64,000 nt of DNA from Candidatus Buchananbacteria bacterium CG10_big_fil_rev_8_21_14_0_10_33_19 (lineage in GTDB: Bacteria; Patescibacteria; ABY1; 2-01-FULL-39-33): the NCBI GenBank assembly GCA_002773855.1, contig PEZY01000012.1:62001-126000 (forward strand), given 5' to 3'. The notes under the pieces are model-generated. The model was not told the origin of the DNA. It worked only from the letters and a program-made list of their open reading frames with translations, and did not search any database. Made by a program: the position numbers and the translations under genes. How positions within the stretch are numbered: the stretch's first letter is position 1; each line of letters begins with the position of its first letter. This document shows, in pieces, positions 16,691 to 25,288 of the stretch.

Positions 16691-17310
16691 TTGTCATTGC
16701 GAGCAGATCCTTCGTTTCACTCAAGATAAACTCCACAATACTATATTTATATCACTAAATCACATTGGTACTTTTTTAGAAAAAGTACCACAAAAATCGC
16801 GACAGTAAAAAATTTATAGTCGAAGCTAAAACTTCGTCCCGCTAATTTTCAAAACTCGAAACTTTTTTATTTGTATTGGTGAACAAGTTTCTCAAACATT
16901 GAAAATTTTGGGCGTAGACGACGCCCAATCACTAGGACTCCCGTTTCATCTTCTCCTTAAATTTTTAAATTGTCGCAGATTTATGAAGATATTTATTTAT
17001 AAAATATATAAATAAATTCTATCATATGAAAAATTAAGTAGAAAAACTATAATAAATTAAGCGATTGTGAGTTGTCTGAGAACAAATTTTCCGCATGCCT
17101 GTCTGCCGGTAGGCAGGTTTGAACCATTTTCGATATATCCAGATAAATGAAAATGGTGAGTTCGGAAAATAGCGTAGAGTTATTATAGTTTTTCCTTAAT
17201 TTTATCGTCGCTCGTAGTTTTTGGGTTACTTTTTGCTATCAAAAAGTGACGGGAAGAAAAAAAATGACGTTTGCGAGTTTTGCGGTACTTTTGCGGTCAA
17301 AAATGCCATA
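16691..17310 (+). repeat. composite noncoding repeat, copy A
   Basis: Fills most of the gene-free stretch 16627-17517. It opens with TTGTCATTGCGAG (16691). A block at 16764-16996 matches 63031-63262 at high identity in the same orientation; the block starts with a palindrome (GGTACTTTTT, TAG, AAAAAGTACC). The middle (about 17036-17197) holds nested inverted repeats, including arms around GAAAAACTATAATA and its complement, an ACCATTTTC/GAAAATGGT hairpin and a CTGCCGGTAGGCAG palindrome. It closes with ACGTTTGCGAG (17267) shared with copy B. No credible protein frame is seen. Confidence 0.75.
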
Positions 17311-17382
17311 GAAATATTGCTAAAGAAAATGAGATTCTCATGATGACAATAAATTAAAAAACCTCTAAATTAACCCAAATTC

Positions 17383-17411
17383 GAACACTTCAACCCTAGT
17401 CTGAAGTGTTC
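17383..17411. repeat. hairpin upstream of the 17518 gene
   Basis: GAACACTTCA (17383-17392) pairs perfectly with TGAAGTGTTC (17402-17411) around a nine-base loop. No T-run follows. Confidence 0.6.
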
Positions 17412-17458
17412 AGTAAAAACCATAAAATTAAGCCAATTATCAGTTTTAGCTAAAAAAC

Positions 17459-17487
17459 TTGATATATTCCCAGTTTTCCATTAGAAT
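17459..17487 (+). promoter_or_regulatory. promoter for the 17518 gene
   Basis: TTGATA (17459-17464), a 17-bp spacer, TAGAAT (17482-17487). A second TATAAT at 17500-17505 is closer to the ATG. Confidence 0.5.
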
Positions 17488-17517
17488 TAACCCATATCTT
17501 ATAATTTTCCTAAAAAT

Positions 17518-17913
17518 ATGGAATCTATTCAAAAAGTGATCAATTTGATCAAAAAAACTGGGGATAAAGTCGTAATTTTAGACAAATCTGGTGATTTGGA
17601 CTGCGTGATTATGAATATTAGTGATTATGAGAAATTAGTCTTCGGCAAGACCGAGGTTAAGGGCTTGACAGAAGACGAATTATTAGATAAAATAAATCGT
17701 GATATTGAAATCTGGAAAGACTCTCAGGAAAATGGACATTTGCCAATTGATCAACATGATTTTTCGCAAGAATTAGACAAAAATAGTGAACCATTAATTG
17801 ATTATAATTTTAATGAAATGCCGCCGGTGGCTAGTAATCAAGATTTTTCTCTAAATTTAGATAATTCTGAAGAAGAAGACGAGGATCGCTATTACTTTGA
17901 ACCAGTGGAATAA
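17518..17913 (+). CDS. small acidic protein with PHD/YefM-like N-terminus
   Basis: A 131-residue acidic protein. Residues about 5-40 (KVVILDKSG followed by VIMNISDYEKL) resemble the beta-strand and helix of Phd/YefM antitoxin-type domains. The rest is Asp/Glu/Asn-rich and probably disordered, ending in an EEEDED cluster. No toxin gene is adjacent, so a toxin-antitoxin role is not supported; it could be an unrelated regulator. It lies between the repeat island and the tuf promoter. Confidence 0.6.
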   Translation: MESIQKVINLIKKTGDKVVILDKSGDLDCVIMNISDYEKLVFGKTEVKGLTEDELLDKINRDIEIWKDSQENGHLPIDQHDFSQELDKNSEPLIDYNFNEMPPVASNQDFSLNLDNSEEEDEDRYYFEPVE

Positions 17914-17932
17914 CTGTAGATAATTAGACCCC

Positions 17933-17960
17933 TTGCAAAATTTATAGTTTTTGTTATAAT
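17933..17960 (+). promoter_or_regulatory. tuf promoter
   Basis: TTGCAA (17933-17938), a 16-bp spacer, TATAAT (17955-17960) preceded by TGT, an extended -10. The leader to tuf is about 288 nt. Confidence 0.72.
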
Positions 17961-17966
17961 AAGTAA

Positions 17967-18254
17967 ACATTTTTGCTAAAAAGCAAAAAGTTTCGTTTTT
18001 AAACGATTTTTTAAATTTAAATAAATAAATAAGTGTTCGAGGCCTGGGTAAAACTCCCAGTAACGGAACCATTGTTGAATGGTTTTTGATCATAGGTTTC
18101 CACAATTTTGAGGAAAATTTTATAAAAATTTTCGAAGCTTAATAAATTAAGTAGAGATAATTTAAGAAAATTTAACCAAAATTTGGAAGCTTTGGCAAAA
18201 GAATTATTCAACTATGGTTTCGATGGTGAGGGTCTCGAGAAGGAATAAACTACA
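17967..18254 (+). promoter_or_regulatory. long structured 5' leader of tuf
   Basis: This stretch has no gene. It contains a CTGGG/CCCAG hairpin (about 18043-18059) and a terminator-like hairpin at 18067-18087: AACCATT, GTTG, AATGGTT, then T. A and U-rich sequence with partly complementary AAATTTT runs follows. A Shine-Dalgarno-like AAGGA lies about 10 bp before the tuf ATG. Transcription attenuation or translational control of EF-Tu is inferred; I do not match it to a known riboswitch. Confidence 0.5.
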
Positions 18255-19442
18255 ATGGCAGAAAATTTCGACAGAAGTAAGCCTCACGTAAATGTGGGCA
18301 CAATCGGTCACGTTGACCATGGTAAGACTACTCTTACTGCGGCTATTTTGCAGGTGCTTAGCGCAAAAGGTTTAATTGCTCAAAACAAAACAGTTGACCA
18401 AATTGACGCTGCGCCAGAAGAAAGAGAAAGAGGTATTACTATTGCAACTGCTCACGTTGAGTACCAAACAGAGAATAGACACTATGCTCATGTTGACTGT
18501 CCTGGTCACGCTGACTATATTAAGAACATGATCACTGGTGCTGCGCAAATGGATGGTGCTATCTTGGTAGTTTCTGCTACAGACGGCCCAATGCCTCAGA
18601 CCAAAGAACACATCTTGCTTTCAAATCAAGTTGGTGTTGGTCACATTGTGGTTTTCATTAACAAAGTAGATCAAGTTGATGATCCAGGATTAGTAGACCT
18701 AGTTGAAGAAGAAATCAGAGATCTATTAAAAAAATATGATTTTGATGGTGATAACGTTCCTGTTATTAGAGGTTCAGCTTTGAAAGCTTTACAAAACCCA
18801 AGTGGTCCAGATGGCGAACCAATTATGAAATTAATGGAAGCTTTGGACACTTATATTCCACAACCAGAAAGAGCAGTTGATAAACCATTCTTGATGCCTA
18901 TCGAAGATATTTTCTCTATCGAAGGTCGTGGTACTGTAGTAACTGGTAGAATTGAAAGAGGTATTGTTAAATTAAATGAAGAAGTTGAAATCGTTGGTCT
19001 AGCACCGACTCAAAAAACAGTTATTACTGGTATTGAAATGTTTAACAAGAATTTAGATGAAGGTAGAGCTGGTGATAATGCTGGTATTTTGTTAAGAGGT
19101 GTTAAGAAAGATGATGTTGAAAGAGGTCAAGTTTTAGCTAAGACTGGTTCTATTACTCCTCATTCTGAGTTCGAAGCCGAAGTATATGTTTTGAGCAAAG
19201 ATGAAGGTGGAAGACACAAGCCATTTTTCAAGGGTTATAAACCACAGTTCTACATCAGAACTACTGATGTAACTGGTGAAATTGAATTACCAGAAGGTAC
19301 TGAAATGGTTATGCCTGGTGATACTGTAAGCTTAAAGATTAAATTAGGCAAAGAAGTGGCTATGGAAGACAAAATGAAATTCGCTATTCGTGAAGGTGGT
19401 CACACTGTTGGCGCTGGATCTGTAACCAAGATTATCAAATAA
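18255..19442 (+). CDS. tuf: elongation factor Tu
   Basis: A 395-residue GTPase that delivers aminoacyl-tRNA to the ribosome. G1 (GHVDHGKTT, 18-26), DCPGH and NKVD motifs are intact, and the length is the bacterial norm. The C-terminal domains end in the usual GGHTVGAGSVTKI. It has its own promoter and long leader. rpsJ follows after 82 bp with a large hairpin between them. Confidence 0.98.
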   Translation: MAENFDRSKPHVNVGTIGHVDHGKTTLTAAILQVLSAKGLIAQNKTVDQIDAAPEERERGITIATAHVEYQTENRHYAHVDCPGHADYIKNMITGAAQMDGAILVVSATDGPMPQTKEHILLSNQVGVGHIVVFINKVDQVDDPGLVDLVEEEIRDLLKKYDFDGDNVPVIRGSALKALQNPSGPDGEPIMKLMEALDTYIPQPERAVDKPFLMPIEDIFSIEGRGTVVTGRIERGIVKLNEEVEIVGLAPTQKTVITGIEMFNKNLDEGRAGDNAGILLRGVKKDDVERGQVLAKTGSITPHSEFEAEVYVLSKDEGGRHKPFFKGYKPQFYIRTTDVTGEIELPEGTEMVMPGDTVSLKIKLGKEVAMEDKMKFAIREGGHTVGAGSVTKIIK

Positions 19443-19444
19443 AA

Positions 19445-19507
19445 CTATTTAGGTCAGGGGTTGAGGGCAGGCTCGCAAGAGCTTGCCACTCAGCATCCCG
19501 AAAATAG
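19445..19507 (+). repeat. large hairpin between tuf and rpsJ
   Basis: CTATTT...GGCAGGCTC (19445-19474) pairs imperfectly with GAGCTTGCC...AAATAG (to 19507) around a GCAA tetraloop. It is GC-richer than the other intergenic hairpins but has the same place and size. There is no T-run, so it may be an RNA-processing or stability element. Confidence 0.6.
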
Positions 19508-19524
19508 ATTGAAATATAAAAAAC

Positions 19525-19869
19525 ATGGCAAGTACAAATAACGCAACCAAAGAAAACGATAAGACTCATCAAAGAATCAGGATCAAGATTAAAGCCTATG
19601 ATCATAAGGTTATTGATAATTCTGCAAAGAAAATTATTGAGACTTGTGATAGAAATGGCATTAAGGTTGCTGGCCCAGTACCACTGCCGACCGAAAAAAA
19701 GAAGTATACAGTTAATCGATCGACTTTCGTACATAAGGACAGCCGTGAACAATTCGAAATGAGAATCCATAAAAGATTATTGGATATCATCGATCCAGAT
19801 GCTAAAACAGTAGATGCCTTGATGAACTTAAACCTTCCTGCGGGCGTGAACATTGAGATTAAAATGTAA
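19525..19869 (+). CDS. rpsJ: 30S ribosomal protein S10
   Basis: A 114-residue small-subunit protein (usual 102-105). A polar N-terminal extension of about 12 residues precedes the conserved QRIRIKIKAYDHKVID. Further conserved segments are GPVPLPTEKKKYTV and the C-terminal LPAGVNIEIK. It normally heads the S10 operon; here it is linked to tuf and separated from rplC by a 309-bp regulatory gap. Confidence 0.96.
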   Translation: MASTNNATKENDKTHQRIRIKIKAYDHKVIDNSAKKIIETCDRNGIKVAGPVPLPTEKKKYTVNRSTFVHKDSREQFEMRIHKRLLDIIDPDAKTVDALMNLNLPAGVNIEIKM

Positions 19870-19875
19870 AAACGG

Positions 19876-19946
19876 TTTGTAGCTAGTAACTCGTAACTTG
19901 TAATTTTTAAGGGAAAGATTATAGCTTACGGTTTACTGGTTGCAAA
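19876..19946 (+). repeat. heptamer-phased hairpin after rpsJ
   Basis: Arms 19876-19904 and 19918-19946 are 29 nt each. By hand alignment 21 positions are Watson-Crick pairs and 6 more are G-U, leaving two mismatches. The left arm reads GTAGCTA, GTAACTC, GTAACTT, GTAATTT in 7-nt steps. Confidence 0.7.
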
Positions 19947-20043
19947 TTATAAAAACTGACAGTCATTTTCATAAATGGAAAAAGATCCCGAGTATATTTA
20001 GATAGTAGCTTCTAGGGGAAAACCTCCATCGGTGTAATTTTGA

Positions 20044-20072
20044 TTGACAAGGAAAATAATAATATCTTAGTA
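20044..20072 (+). promoter_or_regulatory. possible promoter of the rplC operon
   Basis: TTGACA at 20044-20049 matches the -35 consensus. The -10 at 17 bp is only TTAGTA (20067-20072). Confidence 0.4.
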
Positions 20073-20154
20073 AAAATTAGATTAATTAGGCAGGCTTATC
20101 ATAAGCCCTTGCTATTTTGTAATCTGGTGTGTTAAGATATTGCCAGGTTTTTTT
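20061..20154 (+). promoter_or_regulatory. attenuator-like leader of rplC
   Basis: Contains the hairpin GGCTTA-TCA-TAAGCC (20093-20107) and a terminator-like hairpin CTGGTG (20124-20129) with TTGCCAG (20140-20146) followed by seven T. AATATCTTA at 20061-20069 is exactly complementary to TAAGATATT at 20133-20141, which lies in the terminator loop and stem, so two exclusive folds are possible. Autogenous control by a ribosomal protein is a plausible inference. Confidence 0.5.
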
Positions 20155-20178
20155 ATTTAAAAGAAAAAAATTAAAGTA

Positions 20179-20976
20179 ATGAAATTCATATTAGGTAAAA
20201 AATTAGAAATGACTCAAATCTTCCAAGAAAATGGAAGAGTTGTTCCTGTAACTGCAGTTTTGGCTGAGCCTAATATTGTTACCCAGATAAAAACTGAAGC
20301 TAAAGATAAGTATAGTGCTGTTCAAGTTGGATTTGGTTTCAATAAGAATCTTAAAAAACCACAAGTTGGTCACCTAAAAGGTTTAACTTCTGTTAGGACT
20401 TTGAAAGAATTTAGAGTAAATTCTAGTGAAGTGGAAAAAGTTAAAACTGGTGATCAAATTACTGTTGCTGTTTTTGCGGCTAATGATGAAGTTAGAGTAA
20501 CCGGTACTTCTAAAGGCCGTGGTTACCAGGGTGTGGTTAAAAGACATGGTTTTCATGGTAGTCCAGCTTCTCATGGTCATAAAGATCAATTGAGAAAAGG
20601 TGGTTCTATTGGTGCTACTGATCCAGCAAGAGTATTTAAAGGTAAGAAAATGGCTGGTCGTATGGGTAATGATCAAATTAGTATTTCTGGTTTGAGTATA
20701 GTTGATATTGATAAAGAAAAAAATATTTTATATATTAAGGGCGCTGTGCCGGGAGCTAGAAATAGCTTATTGGTTATTAGTGGTCCTGGTGAAATGGATT
20801 TAACTGTAGCTAAACCAGAAATAAAAACAGAAGTTGTTGCAGAAAAAGTAGAAAGCACAGCTGTTGAGTCAGAAATTGTGGACACTAAAGTTGAAGAGAC
20901 ACCTGCTGTAGAAACTACAGAAGCTAAACCAGAAGTAGCTGAAGTTGTAGAAACTAAAACTGAAGAAAATAAATAA
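20179..20976 (+). CDS. rplC: 50S ribosomal protein L3 with acidic C-terminal tail
   Basis: A 265-residue protein; bacterial L3 is usually about 205-215. The core is normal, with RGYQGVVKRHGFHG and the GGSIGATDPARVFKGKKMAG loop that reaches the peptidyl-transferase centre. From about residue 207 a Glu/Val/Thr/Lys-rich tail of about 58 residues follows, probably disordered and surface exposed. First gene of a run that continues to secY; rplD starts 1 bp after the stop. Confidence 0.96.
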   Translation: MKFILGKKLEMTQIFQENGRVVPVTAVLAEPNIVTQIKTEAKDKYSAVQVGFGFNKNLKKPQVGHLKGLTSVRTLKEFRVNSSEVEKVKTGDQITVAVFAANDEVRVTGTSKGRGYQGVVKRHGFHGSPASHGHKDQLRKGGSIGATDPARVFKGKKMAGRMGNDQISISGLSIVDIDKEKNILYIKGAVPGARNSLLVISGPGEMDLTVAKPEIKTEVVAEKVESTAVESEIVDTKVEETPAVETTEAKPEVAEVVETKTEENK

Positions 20977-20977
20977 T

Positions 20978-21685
20978 ATGAAGATATCAGTTTACAATTC
21001 AAGTGTTGAAAAGTCTAAAGACATTGAAATCAGTCAACGAATTTTTGGGGTTAAACCAAAGACCGAGGTGATTCATCAAGTAGTTATCGCTCAACAAGCT
21101 AATGCTAGACAAGTTTTAGCTGATACCAAGGATAAAAGTGAAGTTCGTGGTGGTGGTAAAAAGCCATGGCGACAAAAAGGTACTGGTCGGGCTAGACACG
21201 GATCTATTCGTTCTCCATTGTGGAGAGGTGGTGGTGTCACTTTTGGTCCAACTAAGAATCGAAACTTTAGCAAAGGTATTAATAAAAAGCAGAGACAATT
21301 AGCCATGGCGATGTGCTTATCTAATAAGGTTTCTGAAAATTCATTCTTGGTTTTTGAAAACATTGAATTAGCTAGTGGTAAGACTAAAGATTTGAAGGAT
21401 TGGATTGCTACTATTAAATCAAAAGTTGCTGATGTTAAAGATAATAAAAAGTTTTTATTAGTACTTGATAAAAGTGATGATAAGATAAATAGAGCGGTTA
21501 ATAATTTAGATAAAGTTGATGTTATTTTGGCGGATAGTTTAAATTGTGTTGACATTCTAAACCACGATACTATGCTAGCTTCTGAGAAAGCAGTTATCAA
21601 AATCGACCAACATTATAAACAGGTTAGTATAAAAAGAAGTCAGGCTACTGTAGCAAAAGAAAAAGCAGTTAAAGCTAAAAAATAA
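20978..21685 (+). CDS. rplD: 50S ribosomal protein L4
   Basis: A 235-residue large-subunit protein that lines the exit tunnel. The conserved extended loop (RGGGKKPWRQKGTGRARHG, about 57-75) is intact, followed by WRGGGVTFGP. The C-terminal domain includes DILNHD and SEKAV. A Lys-rich end of about 20 residues exceeds the usual length of about 205. It is placed between rplC and rplW as expected. Confidence 0.96.
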   Translation: MKISVYNSSVEKSKDIEISQRIFGVKPKTEVIHQVVIAQQANARQVLADTKDKSEVRGGGKKPWRQKGTGRARHGSIRSPLWRGGGVTFGPTKNRNFSKGINKKQRQLAMAMCLSNKVSENSFLVFENIELASGKTKDLKDWIATIKSKVADVKDNKKFLLVLDKSDDKINRAVNNLDKVDVILADSLNCVDILNHDTMLASEKAVIKIDQHYKQVSIKRSQATVAKEKAVKAKK

Positions 21686-21708
21686 AATACATATTTAGAT
21701 AGAAAGTT

Positions 21709-22149
21709 ATGAGCATTTTCGATAAATTTACAAAGAAAACTGATGATCAGTCTGCAATCGCAGAGGAAGTGGTTTCTAAGCCAGAAACTGCTAAGGTTGA
21801 TATTGCTAAAAAAGATGCTGATAATAAGAAAGAAGTTAAAAATGATGTTACAGTTAAAATTGTTAAAAAGACTTATGGTATTTTAGTTAAGCCACTTATT
21901 ACCGAAAAGGCAGCTAATTTGGCTCAACTTAATCAATATGTATTTGCAGTAGCTAATAAGGCTAACAAAATTCAGATTTCTCAGGCTATTGAAGCTAGAT
22001 ATGGTATTAAACCAGTTAGCGTTAATGTATTAAATAATTCAGGTAAAACTGTAAGGCGTGGTCGAGATACTGGTCGAACTAAAGATTGGCGCAAGGCTAT
22101 CGTTACTTTACCTGCTGGTAAAACTATTCAGATTCACGAAGGAGTATAA
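21709..22149 (+). CDS. rplW: 50S ribosomal protein L23 with N-terminal extension
   Basis: A 146-residue protein; bacterial L23 is usually about 95-100. The conserved part starts near residue 53 (YGILVKPLITEKA) and includes the KIQISQAIEARYGIKP segment. The first 50 residues are Lys/Asp/Glu-rich with no recognisable fold. L23 sits at the tunnel exit where trigger factor and SRP dock, so an extension here could affect nascent-chain factors. Confidence 0.93.
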   Translation: MSIFDKFTKKTDDQSAIAEEVVSKPETAKVDIAKKDADNKKEVKNDVTVKIVKKTYGILVKPLITEKAANLAQLNQYVFAVANKANKIQISQAIEARYGIKPVSVNVLNNSGKTVRRGRDTGRTKDWRKAIVTLPAGKTIQIHEGV

Positions 22150-22160
22150 ATTAAAAAAAT

Positions 22161-23012
22161 ATGGCAATAAAAGTCTACAAACCAACTACCCCAGCTAGAC
22201 GTCACACTTCTGTATTAATGAGTGACGACGTTACCACCAGCAAACCTCATAAGAGGTTGATTGTTTCTGGTAAAAATATGGCTGGTCGTAATAACCAAGG
22301 CAAGATTACTGTTAGACATCAAGGTGGTGGTAGCAGAAAGAAAGTTAGAGTTATTGATTATAAAAGAGACAAGTTTGATATTCCAGCAACTGTAGCTACT
22401 ATTGAATATGATCCAAATCGAAATTCTAGAATTGCTTTACTTAATTATGCTGATGGTGAAAAAAGATATATTATTGCTCCAGTTGATTTAAAAGTTGGTG
22501 ATAAAATACTTAGCTCTCAGAAGTTGATTGAATTAAAAGTTGGTAATACTATGCCTCTTGAGGTTGTGCCTCCTGGTATGTTTGTATATAATGTGGAGAT
22601 GACCCCAGGCAAAGGCGGCCAATTAGCTAGAAGTGCTGGTAATAATATTTCTTTGATGGGTATTGATAGCGGCAACGCTCAGCTTAAAATGCCTTCTGGT
22701 GAAGTAAGACTGGTATCAGAAAAATGTTTGGCCACCATTGGTTCGGTCAGCAATCCAGATTTTAAAAATATTAGATGGGGCAAGGCTGGTAGATTAAGAA
22801 GAAAAGGTGTTAGACCCACTGTTCGTGGTAAAGCCATGAATCCAGTAGATCATCCTCATGGTGGTGGTGAAGGTAGTAACCCAATTGGTTTGAAAAATCC
22901 AAAGACTCCATGGGGTAAGCCAGCATTAGGTGTTAAAACCAGAAAACATGGAAAGAAATCAGACGATTTGATTATTTCCAGAAGAAATACTAAAAAGAGA
23001 AAGAAAAAATAA
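22161..23012 (+). CDS. rplB: 50S ribosomal protein L2
   Basis: A 283-residue 23S rRNA-binding protein near the peptidyl-transferase centre. The conserved C-terminal loop GKAMNPVDHPHGGGEG is intact, as are SGKNMAGRNNQGKITVRHQGGG near residues 35-55 and a Lys-rich C-terminus (NTKKRKKK). Standard place between rplW and rpsS, 6 bp before the latter. Confidence 0.98.
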   Translation: MAIKVYKPTTPARRHTSVLMSDDVTTSKPHKRLIVSGKNMAGRNNQGKITVRHQGGGSRKKVRVIDYKRDKFDIPATVATIEYDPNRNSRIALLNYADGEKRYIIAPVDLKVGDKILSSQKLIELKVGNTMPLEVVPPGMFVYNVEMTPGKGGQLARSAGNNISLMGIDSGNAQLKMPSGEVRLVSEKCLATIGSVSNPDFKNIRWGKAGRLRRKGVRPTVRGKAMNPVDHPHGGGEGSNPIGLKNPKTPWGKPALGVKTRKHGKKSDDLIISRRNTKKRKKK

Positions 23013-23018
23013 AAAATT

Positions 23019-23309
23019 ATGTCCAGAAGTTTAAAAAAAGGTCCTTACGTTGATCCAAAATTATTGAAGAAAATGGCCAAAATCCAAAAAGGAGAAAAGG
23101 TTGTGATCAAGACTTGGTCTAGAAAATGTTCTATTACTCCAGAAATGGTTGGGTTTACTTTTGGTGTTCATAATGGCAAAGATCATATTCCAGTGTTAGT
23201 TGTAGAAAATATGGTTGGACATAAATTAGGTGAATTTTCACCGACTAAGAAATTTATCAAACATGGTGGTAAAATTCAGAAAACCTTAGAAGCTGGTAAA
23301 AAGAAATAA
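23019..23309 (+). CDS. rpsS: 30S ribosomal protein S19
   Basis: A 96-residue small-subunit head protein. It starts MSRSLKKGPYVD and has the conserved TWSRKCSITPEMVGFTFGVHNGK and GHKLGEFSPTKKF segments. Length matches the family. It is placed between rplB and rplV as usual. Confidence 0.98.
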   Translation: MSRSLKKGPYVDPKLLKKMAKIQKGEKVVIKTWSRKCSITPEMVGFTFGVHNGKDHIPVLVVENMVGHKLGEFSPTKKFIKHGGKIQKTLEAGKKK

Positions 23310-23330
23310 GTAAAAAAGAAATAAAATAAT

Positions 23331-23846
23331 ATGGAAGTTAGAGCTAAAGCAAAATTTATAAGAATTTCTCCAAAGAAAGTTAGATTACTGGCTGATTTAG
23401 TCCGTGGTTTAGACGTGGAAGAAGCTTTGGTTCAATTACAATTTAATAAAAAAGGTGCGTCACTACCGGTAGCTAAATTAGTAAAATCTGCAGTAGCTAA
23501 TGCTGAAGAAAATGAAGATTTAAAAAGAAACAATCTTTTTGTAAAAGAAATTAGCGTAGATGGTGGCCCAAGTTTAAAACGTTGGATGCCAAAAGCGATG
23601 GGTAGAGCAACACCTTTAATTAAAAGATCTTCTCATATTACTGTAGTTTTATCAGAAAAAGTACCAACTACTAAGAAAGAAAAGAAAGAAGTTTCTAAGG
23701 ATGATATTATCAATATTGAAGATTTAGGCAAGATTGGTCATGATGACAAAAAAGAAGATAAGAAGTCAGATTCTGGTAGTAAAAAAAGTGGCAGCACAAG
23801 TAAAAAAGTAACTAATAAAATTTTTAATAGAAGAACTGGTAGCTAA
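23331..23846 (+). CDS. rplV: 50S ribosomal protein L22 with charged C-terminal tail
   Basis: A 171-residue protein (usual about 110-115). The core (AKAKFIRISPKKVRLLADLVRG, then the tunnel-lining hairpin ending in RWMPKAMGRATPLIKRSSHI) is complete by about residue 115. A 50-residue Lys/Asp/Ser-rich tail follows and is likely disordered. A heptamer-type hairpin separates it from rpsC. Confidence 0.95.
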   Translation: MEVRAKAKFIRISPKKVRLLADLVRGLDVEEALVQLQFNKKGASLPVAKLVKSAVANAEENEDLKRNNLFVKEISVDGGPSLKRWMPKAMGRATPLIKRSSHITVVLSEKVPTTKKEKKEVSKDDIINIEDLGKIGHDDKKEDKKSDSGSKKSGSTSKKVTNKIFNRRTGS

Positions 23847-23857
23847 TAAATAAGCAA

Positions 23858-23920
23858 GTAGTGAGTAGTGAGTAGTGAATAAAAGTAAAATATTTTTATT
23901 AACCACTCACTACCGACTAC
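23858..23920 (+). repeat. heptamer-phased hairpin between rplV and rpsC
   Basis: The left arm (23858-23884) begins with three exact GTAGTGA heptamers. It pairs with 23894-23920 at 23 of 27 positions (Watson-Crick) around a nine-base loop. Confidence 0.75.
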
Positions 23921-23936
23921 AAACTAATATATAGAT

Positions 23937-24647
23937 ATGGGACAAAAAGTTCATCCAAAAGCATTTAGATTAAAAATCAATAAGACTTGGGATTCCAAGT
24001 GGTTTTCTGATCGAGATTTTCCAAAACTTTTGGAACATGATATAAAAATTAGAAGATTTATTGTTAAGAAATTTAAACCAGCTGGTGTTTCTAAGGTAGA
24101 TATCGAAAGATCAAATAATGGCATTAGTATTAATGTTCGTTGTGCTAAGCCCGGTATTGTTATCGGTCGAGGCGGTCAAGGCGCTGAAGACTTGAAAAAG
24201 GAAATTCATAACAAATTTATGAAAGATGCTTTTTCTCGTAAGAAGGGTCTAAAGAGTATTAATATTAATATCATTGAAGTTGAAAATCCTAGTTTGGATT
24301 CCGCAGTTATCGCTCAACAGGTTATTGCTGATTTGGAAAAAAGAATTCCATTTAGACGAGCAGTTAAGCAGGCTATGAGTAGATCCGAAAAGGCTGGTGC
24401 TCAAGGTATTAAGGTTATTGTTTCTGGAAGATTAAATGGTGCAGAAATTGCTAGAAAAGAAACTTTTTCCAGCGGTAAAGTACCTCTTCACACCTTGCGG
24501 GCTGATATTGATTATAGTCGTGATGCGGCTATGACTATCTATGGAAAAATCGGCGTTAAGGTTTGGATTTATCGTGGTGAAGTGTTTAATTATGATACTA
24601 ATCCAGAACCAGTTAGTAAGCCAGAAGTGGCTAAGAGATTAAAATAA
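23937..24647 (+). CDS. rpsC: 30S ribosomal protein S3
   Basis: A 236-residue small-subunit protein at the mRNA entry site. It begins MGQKVHPKAFRL, and the KH-domain signature (VIGRGGQGAEDLKKEI) lies near residues 75-90. The C-terminal domain includes GAQGIKVIVSGRLNGAEIAR and the YGKIGVKVWIYRGE motif. Normal length and position. Confidence 0.98.
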   Translation: MGQKVHPKAFRLKINKTWDSKWFSDRDFPKLLEHDIKIRRFIVKKFKPAGVSKVDIERSNNGISINVRCAKPGIVIGRGGQGAEDLKKEIHNKFMKDAFSRKKGLKSININIIEVENPSLDSAVIAQQVIADLEKRIPFRRAVKQAMSRSEKAGAQGIKVIVSGRLNGAEIARKETFSSGKVPLHTLRADIDYSRDAAMTIYGKIGVKVWIYRGEVFNYDTNPEPVSKPEVAKRLK

Positions 24648-24656
24648 AGAAAAGTT

Positions 24657-25067
24657 ATGACTTTAGCACCAAAGAAATTAAAAATGAGAAAACCACATCG
24701 TCCAGATGTTAGAGGTGTTGCCGGCCGCAATAATGCTATTGCTTTTGGTAAGTTTGGCCTTAAAGCAACAACCGGTGGTTGGGTTAGTGCTGCTCAAATT
24801 GAAGCTTCTAGAAGAGTTATTACTAAATTTCTTAAACGTGGTGGTAAGATTTGGATTAGAATTTTTCCACATAGACCAATTACTGAAAAAGGTACTCAAG
24901 CAACTATGGGTGGTGGTAAGGGTGCACCTGGTTATTATGTAGCAGTGGTTAAGCCAGGAACTATGATTTTTGAAATCGAAGGTATTAGTGAGGCAGATGC
25001 TAGACAAGCTATGAAATTAACTAGTTATAAATTACCAGTTAAAACAACATTTATAGTCAAGGATTAA
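24657..25067 (+). CDS. rplP: 50S ribosomal protein L16
   Basis: A 136-residue large-subunit protein near the tRNA A and P sites. It starts MTLAPKKLKMRKPHRP and contains RRVITKFLKRGGKIWIRIFPH and the MGGGKGAPGYYVAVVKPG loop with the conserved Arg-rich surroundings. Length is the family norm. rpmC starts 4 bp after its stop. Confidence 0.98.
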   Translation: MTLAPKKLKMRKPHRPDVRGVAGRNNAIAFGKFGLKATTGGWVSAAQIEASRRVITKFLKRGGKIWIRIFPHRPITEKGTQATMGGGKGAPGYYVAVVKPGTMIFEIEGISEADARQAMKLTSYKLPVKTTFIVKD

Positions 25068-25071
25068 TAAT

Positions 25072-25266
25072 ATGGATATTAAAGAAATTAAAAATAAACC
25101 AGCTTCTGAATTACACCATTTACTTGATGAGCTTAGAAAGAAATTGGATGAATTAAACTTCAAGGTTTCTCAAAATCAAGTAAAGAATATTAGAGAAATC
25201 AGAGTAATTAAGAAAGATATCGCCAAAGTAATGACTGTTTTAGGCGAAAATAAAAAAGTAAAATAA
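25072..25266 (+). CDS. rpmC: 50S ribosomal protein L29
   Basis: A 64-residue, two-helix protein at the tunnel exit next to L23. It has the expected heptad-like Leu/Lys pattern (ELHHLLDELRKKLDELNFK) and the conserved NIREIRVIKKDIAKV segment. Position between rplP and rpsQ supports the call. Confidence 0.95.
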   Translation: MDIKEIKNKPASELHHLLDELRKKLDELNFKVSQNQVKNIREIRVIKKDIAKVMTVLGENKKVK

Positions 25267-25288
25267 TACATCACAATAACTGACTTAT

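Noticed and set aside
17518..17913. Toxin-antitoxin module
   Set aside because: Only a weak PHD-like N-terminus; no toxin gene lies next to it.
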